This document shows positions 1 through 10,611 of a stretch of 64,000 nucleotides of DNA, in pieces. The stretch lies in NCBI GenBank assembly GCA_905147135.1, contig LR990060.1, forward strand, positions 2,806,001-2,870,000. The letters are read 5' to 3'. A program made the position numbers and the translations under genes. Under the pieces are notes generated by a model, which was given only the letters and a program-made list of their open reading frames with translations, had not been told where the DNA came from and did not search any database. Position 1 is the stretch's first letter. Every line of letters starts with the position of its first letter. This DNA is from Blastobasis lacticolella. Its lineage: Eukaryota > Arthropoda > Insecta > Lepidoptera > Blastobasidae.

Positions 1-501
1 TCAGCTGATAACAAAACCCTCTTTTTAGTTTATAAATCCCTTTGCCAATCCGCCATTATATACTGCATCAGAGTTTGGGGCGGGGCAGCTAAATCGACCT
101 TGCTCATTTTGGAAAGAGCTCAGCGCTCGGTACTCAAAGTAATGCTCTGCAAACCATATAGGTATCCCTCCGATGATCTCTACCGAGCATGTAAAGTTTT
201 AAGAGTCCGTCAACTGTATTTGTTAAGAGCAGCACTCGCAATACATAGCGTCACTCTCACATCTCCAGACTACGAGCGCATTGCCAACTGCAGAGTGTTC
301 AGAGTCCCTGTTCCCAAGGTACGCTCTACTTTTGCTAAAAGACTATCACTTTTATTGTTGCCTTACATTTATAATATAATTTGTATGAAAGTACCTGAAA
401 TCACAAAACTCCGCAGCTCCAAAGCCAAACTGAGCATCGAAAAATGGTTAATGAACCTTAATTACATCGAAACAGAAAATATTCTGGCGGTGTTAGTTTA
501 A
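1..501 (+). pseudogene. Non-LTR retrotransposon reverse transcriptase, C-terminal end (5' side outside window)
   Basis: The frame is open from base 1 to the stop at 499-501, so the coding region enters from the left edge and only the last ~166 residues are visible. The motif YKSLCQSAIIYCIRVWGG near the start is the post-catalytic 'thumb' signature of CR1/Jockey-type reverse transcriptases, where a tyrosine and a WGG motif precede a run of basic residues. The stop is followed by a 3' UTR, an AATAAA at about 863 and a tandem TTTAC tail, as expected for a LINE 3' end. The clade (CR1/Daphne-like against Jockey) is inferred from motif style only. Whether the full element is intact cannot be judged from this window. 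Confidence 0.7.
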
Positions 502-899
502 CTAACGCACTCACATGATATATTCACACACACACACACACATACACACACACATACACATACACACTCACACCCACTTTAGACATAAACATAATACGTA
601 GACATTACAATAACAAGCCCCCAGACACAAGTTTAAGTTTAAGTGTTGTTATGTTTATAAATGTTTTAATTTTCGTTTTTTATACAGGTATAACTTACCT
701 ATTACTTAATTACTTACATATTTTTATTAATTATTAAGTACAGATTGAACCGCGGCAAATGAAGAAATGTGTAACCTTTGTTTTGTAAATCTCGGGGCCT
801 GCGACACAAGTCGATCTTAGTGCAGAGCCCACAGTAACCCTGTAATTCTCAATTTTTATGGAAATAAATTTTACTTTACTTTACTTTACTTTACTTTAC
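502..899 (+). mobile_element. 3' UTR and (TTTAC)n tail of the same LINE
   Basis: Noncoding stretch after the RT stop. It contains a CA-rich microsatellite at about 524-571, an AATAAA at 863-868 and ends in about six TTTAC units at 869-899. Short tandem 3' tails instead of poly(A) are typical of CR1-group and related LINEs. The element is read on the plus strand. Confidence 0.6.
524..571. repeat. (CA)n microsatellite
   Basis: Direct reading shows an interrupted CACACA/CATACA run inside the LINE 3' UTR. Confidence 0.9.
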
Positions 900-1035
900 C
901 CCAACCTACCCGTTTAATTACTTTGTATATTGGAATAAGTTATGGGCTTATGTATACGACTGGTGTACAGTCTACAACATTGTAAAGTTTCATCAATATC
1001 TGCTAAGCAGTTTTCGCTTGACGGAGAAACAAATG

Positions 1036-1092
1036 TCTAGTGCTTGCCTACCCCATCTGTGGGACGGAGGCGTGAGCATTAGGTATGTTTGT
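1036..1092. repeat. Dispersed repeat scrap (partner of 9166-9290)
   Basis: The text 'tgcctaccccatctgtggga' followed by 'ggcgtgagc' is the reverse complement of the segment around 9195-9225. It is a short fragment of a dispersed repeat of unknown class. The rest of 900-1550 shows nothing I can name. Confidence 0.5.
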
Positions 1093-1550
1093 TTTGTATA
1101 CTTGGTCAGGAGTTATCTGACGTTTTTTGATTCATTGTCTGCCTATATCTAGCTATAGCGAGATAGCAAACCTTCCATTCCCGATGATTCCCACGTCCCA
1201 CGCCGTGTGTGGCCGCTATCGCATCGCCGCTGACCAAATACGTAGTCACGTGGTTGGACTAACGAATCACGAGCGCATTGTTTCCAGATAGGATTTGGCA
1301 TAAAATTTACTGTTAATAAAGTATGGGTATAGTGAGCGTCGTACCCGGTTCGCCAAATGCCGCCATGTACCAATGACTCTTTCTCACAGAGGGCTTTTTG
1401 ATACTACAAACACATTACACAAAGTAACAAATACACCAAGCTTCTTTACAATTTGTGTGAAATATATGCTAATCCAATTACACTTTATATGTTGGTTGAC
1501 TATATTTTTATTTATTTATTAAAACTTGATGTACAAAAGTTCAAGTACAA

Positions 1551-1733
1551 GTTCTCGAGTGGCGACCACGTACCGGAAGACGCAGCGTGGGCAGGCTTCC
1601 CGCAAGGTGGACCGACGACCTGTTAATGGTCGCAGGTTCCAGCTGGATGCGGAAGGCACAGGACCAGATTTTGTGGAGATCTCTGGGAGAGGCCTATACC
1701 CAGCAGAAGGCGTCTTCAGGCTGATGATGACAA
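1551..1733 (+). mobile_element. RTE-type LINE, 5'-truncated 3' end
   Basis: One plus-strand frame reads through motifs such as RLPARWTDDL, then AGSSWMRKAQD, then WRSLGEAYTQQ, and stops shortly before a TGATGATGA tail. This is the C-terminus of RTE-clade reverse transcriptase, where 'W(M)R.AQDR..WR.LGEAY.QQW' precedes the stop and the element ends in short GAT repeats. Two more copies lie at 2299 and 33340. It is too truncated to be functional. Confidence 0.75.
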
Positions 1734-1989
1734 TATACAAAAAAGTACGGCGGACTCAAAGCAAAATATCCTTATCTACCTATCAACCGGGATAATCTAA
1801 GTTTGAGAAAGTCTGGTAAAGGTTTTGTGATATAATTACAATTTGTCAAAGTTTCGAACTTTTTCCATCACCGTTAGACCTCCAGCGACATACCGCCTCT
1901 GTCTTGGGGGCTTGGGGGCTTTGCCTCTGCACCCCAAACACCTGAGGCTTCCACGGAAAAACATCGAAAATGTTTTACTCCTAAAAGAG

Positions 1990-2101
1990 GTATTGGTGTT
2001 ATTGACTTCTGAAAGACGTATGGGTGTTATTGACTTCTGAAAGACGTATGGGTGTTATTGACTCCTGAAAGACGTATGGGTGTTATTGACTCCTGAAAGA
2101 G
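1990..2101. repeat. Minisatellite, 28-bp unit, four copies
   Basis: Four consecutive units of 'gtatgggtgttattgact' followed by 'tctgaaagac' or 'cctgaaagac' run head to tail. The first unit has gtattggt and the last ends in gaaagag. The 28-bp period is not a multiple of three, so a coding repeat is unlikely. Confidence 0.85.
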
Positions 2102-2298
2102 GTAAAGGGTATTATAAGTTTGACTTGAGTATCTGTGTGTCTATCTGTGGCAACATGGACAGACATTTTTTTCCTATTTAGGTATTTATTCATAATATAG
2201 AGGCCTCAAAACAAAAAAAAAACAAGGAAATAAGCGTACTTAAATAATTAAAAATAAAGTTAGAAAATAGAAAATAAAAAAGATTTCACAGATTCCAC

Positions 2299-2437
2299 AG
2301 GGTAGACCGACGACCTGGTAAATATCGCAGGTACCAGCTGGATGCGGAAGGCACAGGGTCGGCCTTTGAGAAATCTCTGGGAGAGGCCTATGCCCAGCGG
2401 TGGACATCTTTCGACTGATATGATTATGATGATGATA
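2299..2437 (+). mobile_element. RTE-type LINE 3' end, second copy
   Basis: Carries the same text as 1620-1733 (a 'ggtaccagctggatgcggaa' core, then 'ctctgggagaggcctatgcc') and ends in a TGATTATGATGATGAT tail. Its reading frame is damaged relative to the copy at 33340. Confidence 0.7.
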
Positions 2438-2448
2438 GAGTCTTAAAA

Positions 2449-2700
2449 TAAGTTCTCAAATGAAAAATATAAACTTCATAACAAGCTTTTATCGCGCGGT
2501 ATAACTCATTAAGACCATTCCAAAGAGCTCAAACACGATGGGATTATATTGTTGCGTTCATTAGTTCCTATGACCACATTCCGACTCCTTCATCAGACCA
2601 GTTCCTCGGTTATTAATGCATTGTCATCTAAGTTTCATAAGTATACTACGGTTCAGCTCAATTGAAGGCCGGGAAGTGGGTCAAATTAGACTTGCAAGAT
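2449..2700 (+). repeat. Dispersed repeat, left arm of an inverted pair with 4640-4930
   Basis: The segment from 'gttctcaaatgaaaa' through 'aacaagcttttatcgcg' to 'gcgttcattagttcc' recurs in reverse complement between about 4930 and 4640. About 1.9 kb separates the two arms. The arms are diverged and I see no clear terminal motif or target duplication, so this may be two independent insertions of one family. Confidence 0.6.
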
Positions 2701-2836
2701 TAATGAACATAAAAGTGAAGTTGAACAACCTTTCGACTCCATCATCAGACCAGCTTTATGGTACCATATTAATGCACTGTCTTGCAAGTTACATAGGAAT
2801 AGCAAACAGCTTAATTGAACGCCGGGAAGTGGGTCA
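2579..2836 (+). repeat. Partial tandem duplication inside the dispersed repeat
   Basis: The ~105-bp block starting 'cgactccttcatcagacca' and ending 'gccgggaagtgggtca' (2579-2683) is repeated, diverged, at 2733-2836. Confidence 0.6.
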
Positions 2837-3024
2837 TTAGAATAGAAAAGAATACGTTTTATTTACACAAAACAACATATCACTAAAATATTTTAATGGC
2901 ACCTAAATGCTTGAATGCCTGACCTGTATAGTATTACTAGAGGTTAGCGACTCGAATCCAGAGCCGTAAAATTAATAAAATAAAATAAAAGTAATATAAA
3001 AAAGCTTAAGGTACAAATTGTGTA

Positions 3025-3210
3025 TGTGTATGTGTATTTTAATGTATTTTTGGTTTACTGTTTTTTTTTATGTTGTGGTGTTGTTGTTTGTGTCAATAAA
3101 TGTTCTTTCTTTCTTTCTTTCTTTCTTTAAATTAAAAAAAAACTATTTTAAACAACAACTATTATTGTGTACAATAAACAGTTAAGTAAATAAATAAATA
3201 AATAAACTAG
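3025..3210 (+). mobile_element. Probable LINE/SINE 3' end with (TTTC)n tail, then (AAAT)n
   Basis: A T-rich 3' UTR-like stretch ends in 'gtcaataaatgttctttc' and a run of TTTC units (3104-3128). A second simple repeat, AAAT, lies at about 3187-3207. The AATAAA followed immediately by a tandem tail suggests a retroelement 3' terminus. No coding part is recognisable. Confidence 0.4.
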
Positions 3211-4640
3211 ACAACATACAAGAATAGAAGAAAAATTAAGAACAGAGCCGTTGCATGTGGATGTGATGAGGTGTGTAAAAGGGACGTCACTCAGCTTCAG
3301 GCCTGGTCTCTACCAGGGCATGAAGATTGAAGATTAGTCTTACAAGACTCCAGGAGAAACAAGTAAAGTTAAAAAGCTTGTAAAAACCAACCTACCACCA
3401 AGTTTTGGCCACAATTTAATTGGTACGTTTTGAGCTTGGATCAAAGTTCTTTAAGAGGCCGATATTTTTGGATTACATTTAACATGCAACTAAAAATATA
3501 GCAAATAATTTTCAACACTCAGACCTACAGCGGTTCCATACGTTGATCTGTCAGTCAGTAGGAATTTTGTACTTATGTTAAGCCCCAATTTCACGCTTGT
3601 CTGGCTCCTGATAGGACTATAGTAGGCTTAAGTAAACCCGTATAACGGTAGTAGTATTCTTCCCATACATTGGTATAGAGAGATAAGTACAGTCCAACAG
3701 CATAAGTGCATTACCCTTTAAAGTAAATTTTCCTTTGCCGCATTTGGTGCATCTTAGGCAAAATCATGCCCAAAGGACTTGTCCTTTACCGCAATGGTAT
3801 TTTTAAATCTATGCATACGTATAATAAAAAAGTAAAAAGTGTGTAAAAAAGTAAAAATATATATTTACAAAAACTTAATTTAGGGCGATTGAGAAATAGT
3901 AAATTTTTTTTGTCTGTCTGTTTGTACACTCTAATCTCCGAAACTATTATACGGATTTCAATTAAACTGTTTTGTTGTATAGTTATTAATCCTGCAAGCA
4001 ACACATTGGGCAAAATTTATTTTGGAAACTGGAACATCAGACGTAGAACAACAGCTTGACCTCTCTGTAGTACTAGCTGTTATTTAAAATGGTCGCATCG
4101 GAAAAAGATAAACTGCCCTAAAAACCATTTTCACGCGGACAAAGTTGCGGAAAAAAGCTGGCAATAAATAAAAATTCAATTCATGAATTCTATAAAAACC
4201 GTTTAACAACTGCTCAGAAGTGCAAAGGAATATGGTTCTTAAGGCGGTCATGCACTTGCCCTGTTCCAGTGTACGTCTGACTGTTCACAGACAATCAATA
4301 CAAATGAGATATCCCGATTTGTAGATGATAGTTCCGGGTAGATGGTCAGAGTGGCCGTTATTTTGTGGTAACTGGTTACCGTCGATTGGGATGCGTGGTC
4401 AGGTCATAGTAATACTAAAGTATAATGGTATGGTTGCTTGTTAGGTCTGTGAAATAGGTAGTGGTCGTACCTTCTCATTTAGTTTATATTCTTAAGCTAA
4501 CTGATGGGAGATGTTGGAGGACCCACAACATAGTCTTTAAAATTATCAAAAATATCCTTAATTACTAAACCGATATTATTGAAACAGTGCTACACCATCT
4601 CCCTTTTTGCGTCGAAATATAAAAATGTATTTTAATTTTT
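3211..4640. other. No recognised gene
   Basis: AT-rich DNA with frames closed throughout. A short stretch at about 3888-3980 ('tttgtctgtctgtttgtaca' and following) resembles dispersed scraps seen again near 10612-10740 and 62205-62300. Nothing else could be named. Confidence 0.6.
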
Positions 4641-4930
4641 ACTAGCTTTTATTTAACTTGCACTGTTCGAAAATGTTTGTAAGTTGTCCGTCAAAATTTG
4701 CTAACAATTTTTCGACCATTTGTTGATATCCGATAGAACTGAAATTTGGTATACCTGTGTAACTTGGATGAACAATGGTGCCATGGAGCTCGTCTGGTGA
4801 AGGAATCAGAAGGTGGTCACAGGAATTAATGAACGCAATAAGACAACCCAAAGGTTTTAATGAGTAGGTACTATACCCCGCGATAAAAGCTTGTTATGAA
4901 AAAATAATTTTCATTTGAGAACTTATTAAT
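4640..4930 (-). repeat. Dispersed repeat, right arm of the inverted pair with 2449-2700
   Basis: Reading the minus strand from 4930 gives 'gttctcaaatgaaaa', 'aacaagcttttatcgcggg', then 'gcgttcattaattcctgtga', matching the left arm in order. The longest open minus frame here (69 codons) is only a shadow of the repeat. Confidence 0.6.
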
Positions 4931-5287
4931 TTATAAATTATCAATACTTATAAAACCCTACCACCACAGAACGTTGTGCAGCTATTTCAGTAGATACATC
5001 CATTATAAATGTAACAGAAAAGCAAGTTAAAAGTAACACCCATAAATTATAAGCAGGCAACATTAGGAATGCACCTGAGCCTAATAAAACATGAAGAGTT
5101 TCAAACGAGGCAGCCTGATAGTGAAATGATAAAACTTATCCCCACTTTAGAACTGCAATAATAATATTTTATAGCCACGGAGCTTTTAATATTGAGACTG
5201 TAACTTTAATAAAAATAAAAGTTCGGCCCGGTTGATTAATCGGCGGTCACTTGTGACCCTAAAATCCCTATCGAGCTCAAGTTGCTC

Positions 5288-5466
5288 ATTATCATCATTA
5301 TCTAGGCGTTAATATCCCGGCTGTGCTCTCGCGCACGAGGGCCCGGGGTCAGCCTTGACCATGATCCAGGATTTAGCAGATCATATAATTACAGTGAAAC
5401 GATTGCCATCTGACCTCCGTGACCCTGCTACCAGGGAAACCCGACCAGATTGGATGATGGTTACCG
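5288..5466 (-). mobile_element. SINE-Ser, 3' part (head missing)
   Basis: Minus-oriented copy of a family found more than ten times here. It includes 'cgttaatatcccggctgtg', 'catgatccaggatttagcag' and 'ccatctgacctccgtgaccc'. The tRNA-like head is absent. A neighbouring piece at 5245-5282 recurs at 11108-11145 and may be another repeat. Confidence 0.7.
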
Positions 5467-7404
5467 GAAACCCGAAGGTTTCGCTGAAGGTGGTTTCTAT
5501 TATTTTTGACAAATATTATTGCAAGGCAATTTTTTTATCATTCTAGATCAACTTTTAGTGATGTATTAAATTACCTTTCTATAGGTATTATAGGCCTTTG
5601 CCAAGTAGTGGGCTGATTCAGGCTGATTTAAATATATGAATAAAAATATTATACAGTCAATAAAAGCCAATGAAAGTTTAAAAATCATTTGTAGGTATTA
5701 TTAATAGTAGCTTGTGGCCAATCTTACCAAAATTTCTTAGAACTTGTACTCGTAAACCTTCGGATTCGGCTTCAGCTGAAGGTTGTGGCGATAGCCGATT
5801 ATTCGGCTTCAGCCAGAAATTGACCTTTAGTCGGTCACTACCATCACCTACCTACGCTTATTTGCCGACACCATAGAGCAAAAAAGTTTTCATTACATAG
5901 ACATAGACATTGATTTATTGATAAAATAATTAAATTAATTGCTTCAAAATAACAATCGTGATAGTATCTAATCCAATATTAACAAATGTCATAAAAATAA
6001 TTATAGCAATCCATCAATAATTAAATATAAATAATAATAATTTCTCAAGAAGTGATAAGTCATTAATTAAATAAATAATGATATTCATAATGTCAATAAT
6101 AATATAGCATGGTGTCTTCAAAATGTATGGTCCATTTTGTTCTGTGGCTAACTTACGCTGCGCTGAACTAACTTGGTTAAAGTGGATGCACCATCAAGTT
6201 ACAGCACGCAATGGGTACTTGGTTTTTCAAATTATACATTACGTTTTCCATACTTACTGTCTAAAAAAAGGTGAAGTACTATGTACAATCAGCTGCGGAG
6301 AGAACTGACCATACATTATTTAATTTATGCAAGGGAGCCCATTCAATCTGCAGCTACTGTACCTTATTATAATACTCCACTTTTTTCGTTCATATTATAT
6401 AAGTTTTATCCACCCCTTGGGTTTATTTTTTATAGGAGAAATTTGTTTACACTTTTGATCTTGAATTTCGTCTCCGAGTTTTGCTTTCCTGCTGGGCTTC
6501 AGTTCGAACCGGATTTCACTCTATCCCTACCTGTCTTATCATATCATAGCAATTGGTATCCAAAAGTACCCGAAAGGTTGCCCGTGCATAGCCTATGTGT
6601 TATTCTGGGCTATCAGCCACTTCAAGTTTTTTCCCTGAGCGCTACAACTTGGGTTTCTTTAAGACAAGAGTGAATACTTAATAGACAGGTATGCACCATA
6701 GTAGACTGCATCTGCACTTAACATAAGGTGAGATGGCAGACAAATACCTGTCTATTTCACATAATAAAAAGCCACATTGCCGCCATATTTCATCAGAATC
6801 TATTCAGTTTTTTCTGCGTGAAAGAGTGCCTACCATACAAACATTCTTACAAAATTTCGCATTTAATATTTTGTATTACTAGATTGAGCCGGCAATTTCG
6901 CATAAAATTCGCCTCCATTTCACGACCACGTCCTTGATAGCAAAAATGCATAGCAAAACTTTGTAGTTTGCGTGCAAAGTATTCTTAGCTACATTTGTAG
7001 TTCTGCAGCTATCTGTAGCTACAAAAGTTTCGCTAACTCCAGCGAAAAGGACAAAAGTTCAAAGAGAATTCCAAGCAGCGGTGCAATTTGTTTTCTACTT
7101 GTTTCTTTGTCGTTGGCTTTATTTCCACGAAGATGATATAGGTCAGATGTATGGTATGGGTTAATCCTTCGGGTTTTATGGATGGAGTCGCTAGCAAAAG
7201 GTAGCAAGCTTTTTTTTGGTTTTTCAAAGCTGTTCAGGCCGTAATCAGATTTTCTTACAATGAGTATTGTCTTTTAGGTAGTAGGAAAATAAGACCAATA
7301 ATCAATGACAAAAATATATATATTTCTTAATAAAAAATGCAGAACGTGATTAAATCTTTTGGGCGATGGTACTCTTAAAGTCCTCACAAAAAGTAAAAAA
7401 AAAT
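5467..7404. other. No recognised gene; AT-rich with repeat scraps
   Basis: A palindrome-rich stretch at about 5755-5860 repeats 'cggcttcagc' and 'gctgaagg' in both orientations. 5890-6110 is very AT-rich. The longest frame (6281-6673, 130 codons) has no family I recognise and no clear gene structure. 'aatgtatggtc' occurs inverted at about 6122 and 6310, a weak hint of a small TIR element. Confidence 0.5.
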
Positions 7405-7515
7405 GCTTGGACAATTCACACAGCGCCATCTAGCCCCAAAGTAAGCAAAGCTTGAGTTATGGGTGTCAGAACACTGACACACCTATATATTTTTTAAATA
7501 CATTATTATTATACA
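7405..7515 (-). mobile_element. SINE-Gly, 3' part (split copy)
   Basis: 'acagcgccatctagccccaa' followed by 'agtaagcaaagcttg' is the conserved 3' region of SINE-Gly on the minus strand. The copy is interrupted after 'attattatacactag' and resumes at about 7687. Confidence 0.7.
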
Positions 7516-7686
7516 CTAGTGGACCCGGCGCGACTTCGTTCGCGTATATCAACATTACCCCTTTTTCTTGCTTTTAAATCCTCCTCTTGAATCGCTCACT
7601 CACTGTTGAAAACCGCATTAAAATCCGTTAAAAATATCTAAGCGCACATCGATACATAGGGATGTACATATGGGATATGTAAAGAT
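7516..7686. repeat. Unclassified insert within the SINE-Gly copy
   Basis: About 170 bp beginning 'tggacccggcgcgacttcgt' lies exactly where intact copies (for example 15160) read straight through. Similar 'cgacttcgttcgc' text also occurs near 9135. It may be a Helitron-like or other DNA element scrap, but the class is not certain. Confidence 0.45.
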
Positions 7687-7770
7687 ATCACACCAAGACC
7701 CGTAACAGAAATTAAAATTCATAATTTCAATTTCTGCCCGGCCGGGAATCGAACCCACTGCGCATGTATT
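7687..7770 (-). mobile_element. SINE-Gly, middle part and B-box region (split copy)
   Basis: 'aagacccgtaacagaaatta' and 'cggccgggaatcgaaccca' continue the SINE-Gly consensus. The A-box end of the head is lost. Confidence 0.65.
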
Positions 7771-8265
7771 TATTAATGGACACCTCAACATCGATCATAA
7801 GTGACTCGTAGATAATTCAAAATGAAGTTATTACTATATTACTAAAGTTATTATCTTCTAAAAGGTTTTGAGGAAAAAACTGGCCTTCCGGTGGCAGACG
7901 TCTCATTCCTTGGCCTTTTTAAGGCTTTTTGCTCCACTCCACCAAACCGCGAAACGAACTCGTAAAATTTGAGTTCCAGAAACTGATTCGGAGGAGTTGG
8001 TTTATATGGAGCAAATTGCGGGAAAGGGCAAAAGTCACCAAAATAAAATAACATTTTGTTCCATCACGATATCACAACACAAAGTATTAAATATGCAAAA
8101 GTAGTACTTCATCCTTTAACGCAGGGTCTCACTAAACTTTACTTTTATGTGTTGTGATTAACAGGGCATTATTTATAATGGTCGGGCAATATGGATAATG
8201 CCATATATGAGTAGAAAATTCGTTTAAAAACCCAATCTAATAAAGTTCACCTTCTGACACAGTAG

Positions 8266-8520
8266 TCGTGTAATATCCGGCAGAGTAGAATAGCACCAAC
8301 CCCTCACACTCGCGGGTGTCGTACGAGGAGGCTAATATTTTCAAAGCAAAGGAGCTGTCCATTTTCGGAGGTAGGCTGGAAAATGGACAGCAGCGTTTTC
8401 CATTTGTATATTTACAATACTGCGACCTCCTGCGTAGCGTGGAGATTATGGCAACAACCGCCCCCTCATGGGAGAGGTTCTAAGTCCTGCAGTGGACTGT
8501 TATTGGCTGTGATGATGATT
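8266..8520 (+). mobile_element. SINE-X copy, plus orientation
   Basis: 'atccggcagagtagaatagc' starts the copy and it ends 'ggctgtgatgatgatt', matching the better-delimited copies at 14326 and 41579 in opposite orientation. No target duplication is visible for this copy. No tRNA-like A/B boxes are present. The ATGATG tail resembles RTE LINE ends, suggesting RTE-driven mobilisation (inference). Confidence 0.7.
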
Positions 8521-9165
8521 CCAAACCTATTCCCTGAGATTTTTTTGCACGGAATTAAAACGAGGATTCAAAAGAAAGAAAGAAAGAAAACATTTATTAC
8601 AAAGGACGCCACGACACGATGATTTTGCAATACAATTATATTTAACACGAAAATAAATCAGTACATAAAACACGGAGTCAATTACTGGGTTCCCAGTGGC
8701 ATATTTTGTGGGCATCCAGCGTGAATACCATAATGTTGTGGCCGCTTGCTATGAACCACAACGCTGGTTTTCCGACACTATATGTAAACTAACGCTAATA
8801 TCCGTATCCCGTCTATCCGTCAGTGTAAAGCTCGACCCAGTTTTAAACCCAAAAAAGTTATTTCGTGTCCACATTTTATTCTTATTGTCCAAGATTGATG
8901 CTCCTCCTGCCTTCAAGTTATTTTTTATGTTATTTTGTGTCGGACTCTATTGTTCGTCGAGTGTTCGAATATAATGGGATTCCTAGGATTCCCTGTTTAT
9001 TGTTTAGATCTGATTCAGTATTCTTGTGTTTTCTGTCGTAAGAGTTTACAAATAGACAGATGGAAAGCGAACATTTTATTGCGGTTACTTCATCGGCGAC
9101 CTTTTTATTTACTTTTATTTTTAATACTAGGTATTGCCCGTGACTTTGTTCGCTTAGACTTGTTT
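8521..9165. other. No recognised gene
   Basis: Contains a short (GAAA)n run at about 8570-8590. Open frames of 92-96 codons around 8696-9225 occur on both strands, show no family motif and look like chance frames. Confidence 0.5.
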
Positions 9166-9290
9166 TGTATGTACATACATACATACATACATAAAGCTCA
9201 CGCCTGTGTCCCACAGGTGGGGTAGGCAGAGACTATGGACCGCCACTTTGCTCTGTCCTGACACAATTCCCTAGCCTAGTTCTGTATGTA
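9166..9290. repeat. (ACAT)n plus dispersed repeat
   Basis: 'acatacatacatacataca' precedes 'aagctcacgcctgtgtccc', whose reverse complement occurs at 1036-1092. Dispersed repeat of unknown class. Confidence 0.6.
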
Positions 9291-9367
9291 TTTTTTGGAA
9301 TTATCCTTTTATTATAATCCGCGTCATGAAAGAAGAGACTTGTCAAATGGCAGAAGAGGGTTACACA

Positions 9368-9556
9368 TGGTTACACATTAACCTGAATGTGCAGTCTTCA
9401 TTACGATGTTTTCAGTCACCGTAGGAGCATCGGTTAGTTTTCCACTAATGTGTATAACTGAGAAAAGAGTCATTGGTACATAGTGGCAGTGGGATTCGAA
9501 CCGCGTACCTCTCGCTTACGAGTCGAATACCTTAACCACTCGGCCACCGGCGCTCC
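9368..9556 (-). mobile_element. SINE-Ser with tRNA-like head
   Basis: On the minus strand the head reads 'cggtggccgagtggttaag' (A box) with a B box matching the GGTTCGAATCCC type, then 'tgactcttttctcagttat' and 'catcgtaatgaag'. The 3' half is truncated. The head resembles tRNA-Ser/Leu 5' halves. Confidence 0.75.
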
Positions 9557-9660
9557 ATGACGATATAGTATTATTATATTATTTTAGATTTAATATTAAT
9601 TTTAGTCAACTAACATAATAATTAAAATCTACAATAAAAAGAAAAAGAAAATAACTTAAA

Positions 9661-9880
9661 ATATGTAAAAAGTTTGGGCCGTGTGGAAGCGTACCCAAGA
9701 TGCTGACAGCATTACCTCTCTGAATAGCAATGCTTATTCTTAATGCGAGGTAGCTCTTCTGCCAGCTCTTCGGTCACCTGTGGTGTCGACCAATTTCTAC
9801 GCAAGTTCTCTGTACAAAGAGAGCGCTCCGGAGCCCCACGGACCCAGGGTCTCGACACCAAATGCGACCAATTTTAGTCT
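9661..9880 (-). pseudogene. Reverse-transcriptase relic, C-terminal motifs
   Basis: Minus-strand translation gives FGVETLGPWGSGALSLYREL, then KLVDTTGDRRAG, and in another frame RISIAIQRGNAVSILGTLPH. From memory these are ordered C-terminal motifs of a large family of invertebrate non-LTR-type reverse transcriptases; I do not know its repeat-library name. A stop and frame changes between motifs show decay. The same family appears at 17960-19440 and 41900-42010, all on the minus strand. Confidence 0.6.
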
Positions 9881-9896
9881 ATATCGCTACCCCTAA

Positions 9897-10170
9897 TCAT
9901 CATCATCATAGCCCATAACACTCCACTGACGGTTTTATAGTTATTGCCATAAACTCCACGCTTGGCAGGCGGGTTTGAGATCGCAGTGTTACAAATATAA
10001 CAATGGGAAAAGCTGCTGCTAATTATCCATCCTACGGACACTTTAGAAGTTTTGCCTCAAAAGCATTAGTCGCCTTGTACGACACCCACGAGTGTAAAGG
10101 GTTGGTGCTATTCTACTCTGCCGGACACCACACAGCCCATTATTATTACATTATTAAGCATTAAATATTA
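9897..10170 (-). mobile_element. SINE-X insertion with 26-bp target duplication
   Basis: The 26-bp text at 9871-9896 ('ttttagtctatatcgctac' and following) recurs at 10171-10196 with three differences, bracketing the element. The inserted copy runs from 'tcatcatcatcatagccca' to 'ccggacaccacacagccc' plus a short AT-rich piece. It lies directly beside the RT relic. Confidence 0.7.
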
Positions 10171-10537
10171 ATTTTAACCTGTATCGCTACCCCTAAGACT
10201 TGACGGTAATTACCCACTGTCATTACCATCCGAAATAGCCGTGACATTGCGAGCTATCACCTCCATGGTAACACGGTCACGCCACAGCATAATGAAAATG
10301 GTAAATGTTTAGCGCTAGCTTGCATTAGGTATCCACGATAAATATCAAAGTTGAAGCGAAAATAAGTTTCGTGGCATTGTTATTGTGTCTCCCTTGTATT
10401 GTTCTGGGTTAATGCAGTCTGCTGGAATGGTTAGATTGTCGATTTTCCATGTTGATTACAACAGGTACCTACACTTTTTGTGATTTCAATTGATTGGGGT
10501 AGTACGTATTCCAGAAAAATTGTATTCCACAAAAAAT

Positions 10538-10608
10538 TATCATCATCTCGGCGTTAATATCCGCCTTGATCATGATCCAGGATTTGGCAGATCAGGTAAT
10601 TACAATCA
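10538..10608 (-). mobile_element. SINE-Ser fragment
   Basis: 'tcggcgttaatatccgcct' and 'atgatccaggatttggcaga' match the family's 3' half. No head is present. Confidence 0.6.
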
Positions 10609-10611
10609 TTT

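Noticed and set aside
6119..6320. MITE with AATGTATGGTC inverted ends
   Set aside because: Only ~11 bp of inverted match, no target duplication; too weak to annotate.
6281..6673. 130-codon plus frame
   Set aside because: No family motif, no gene structure, lies in repeat-rich DNA.
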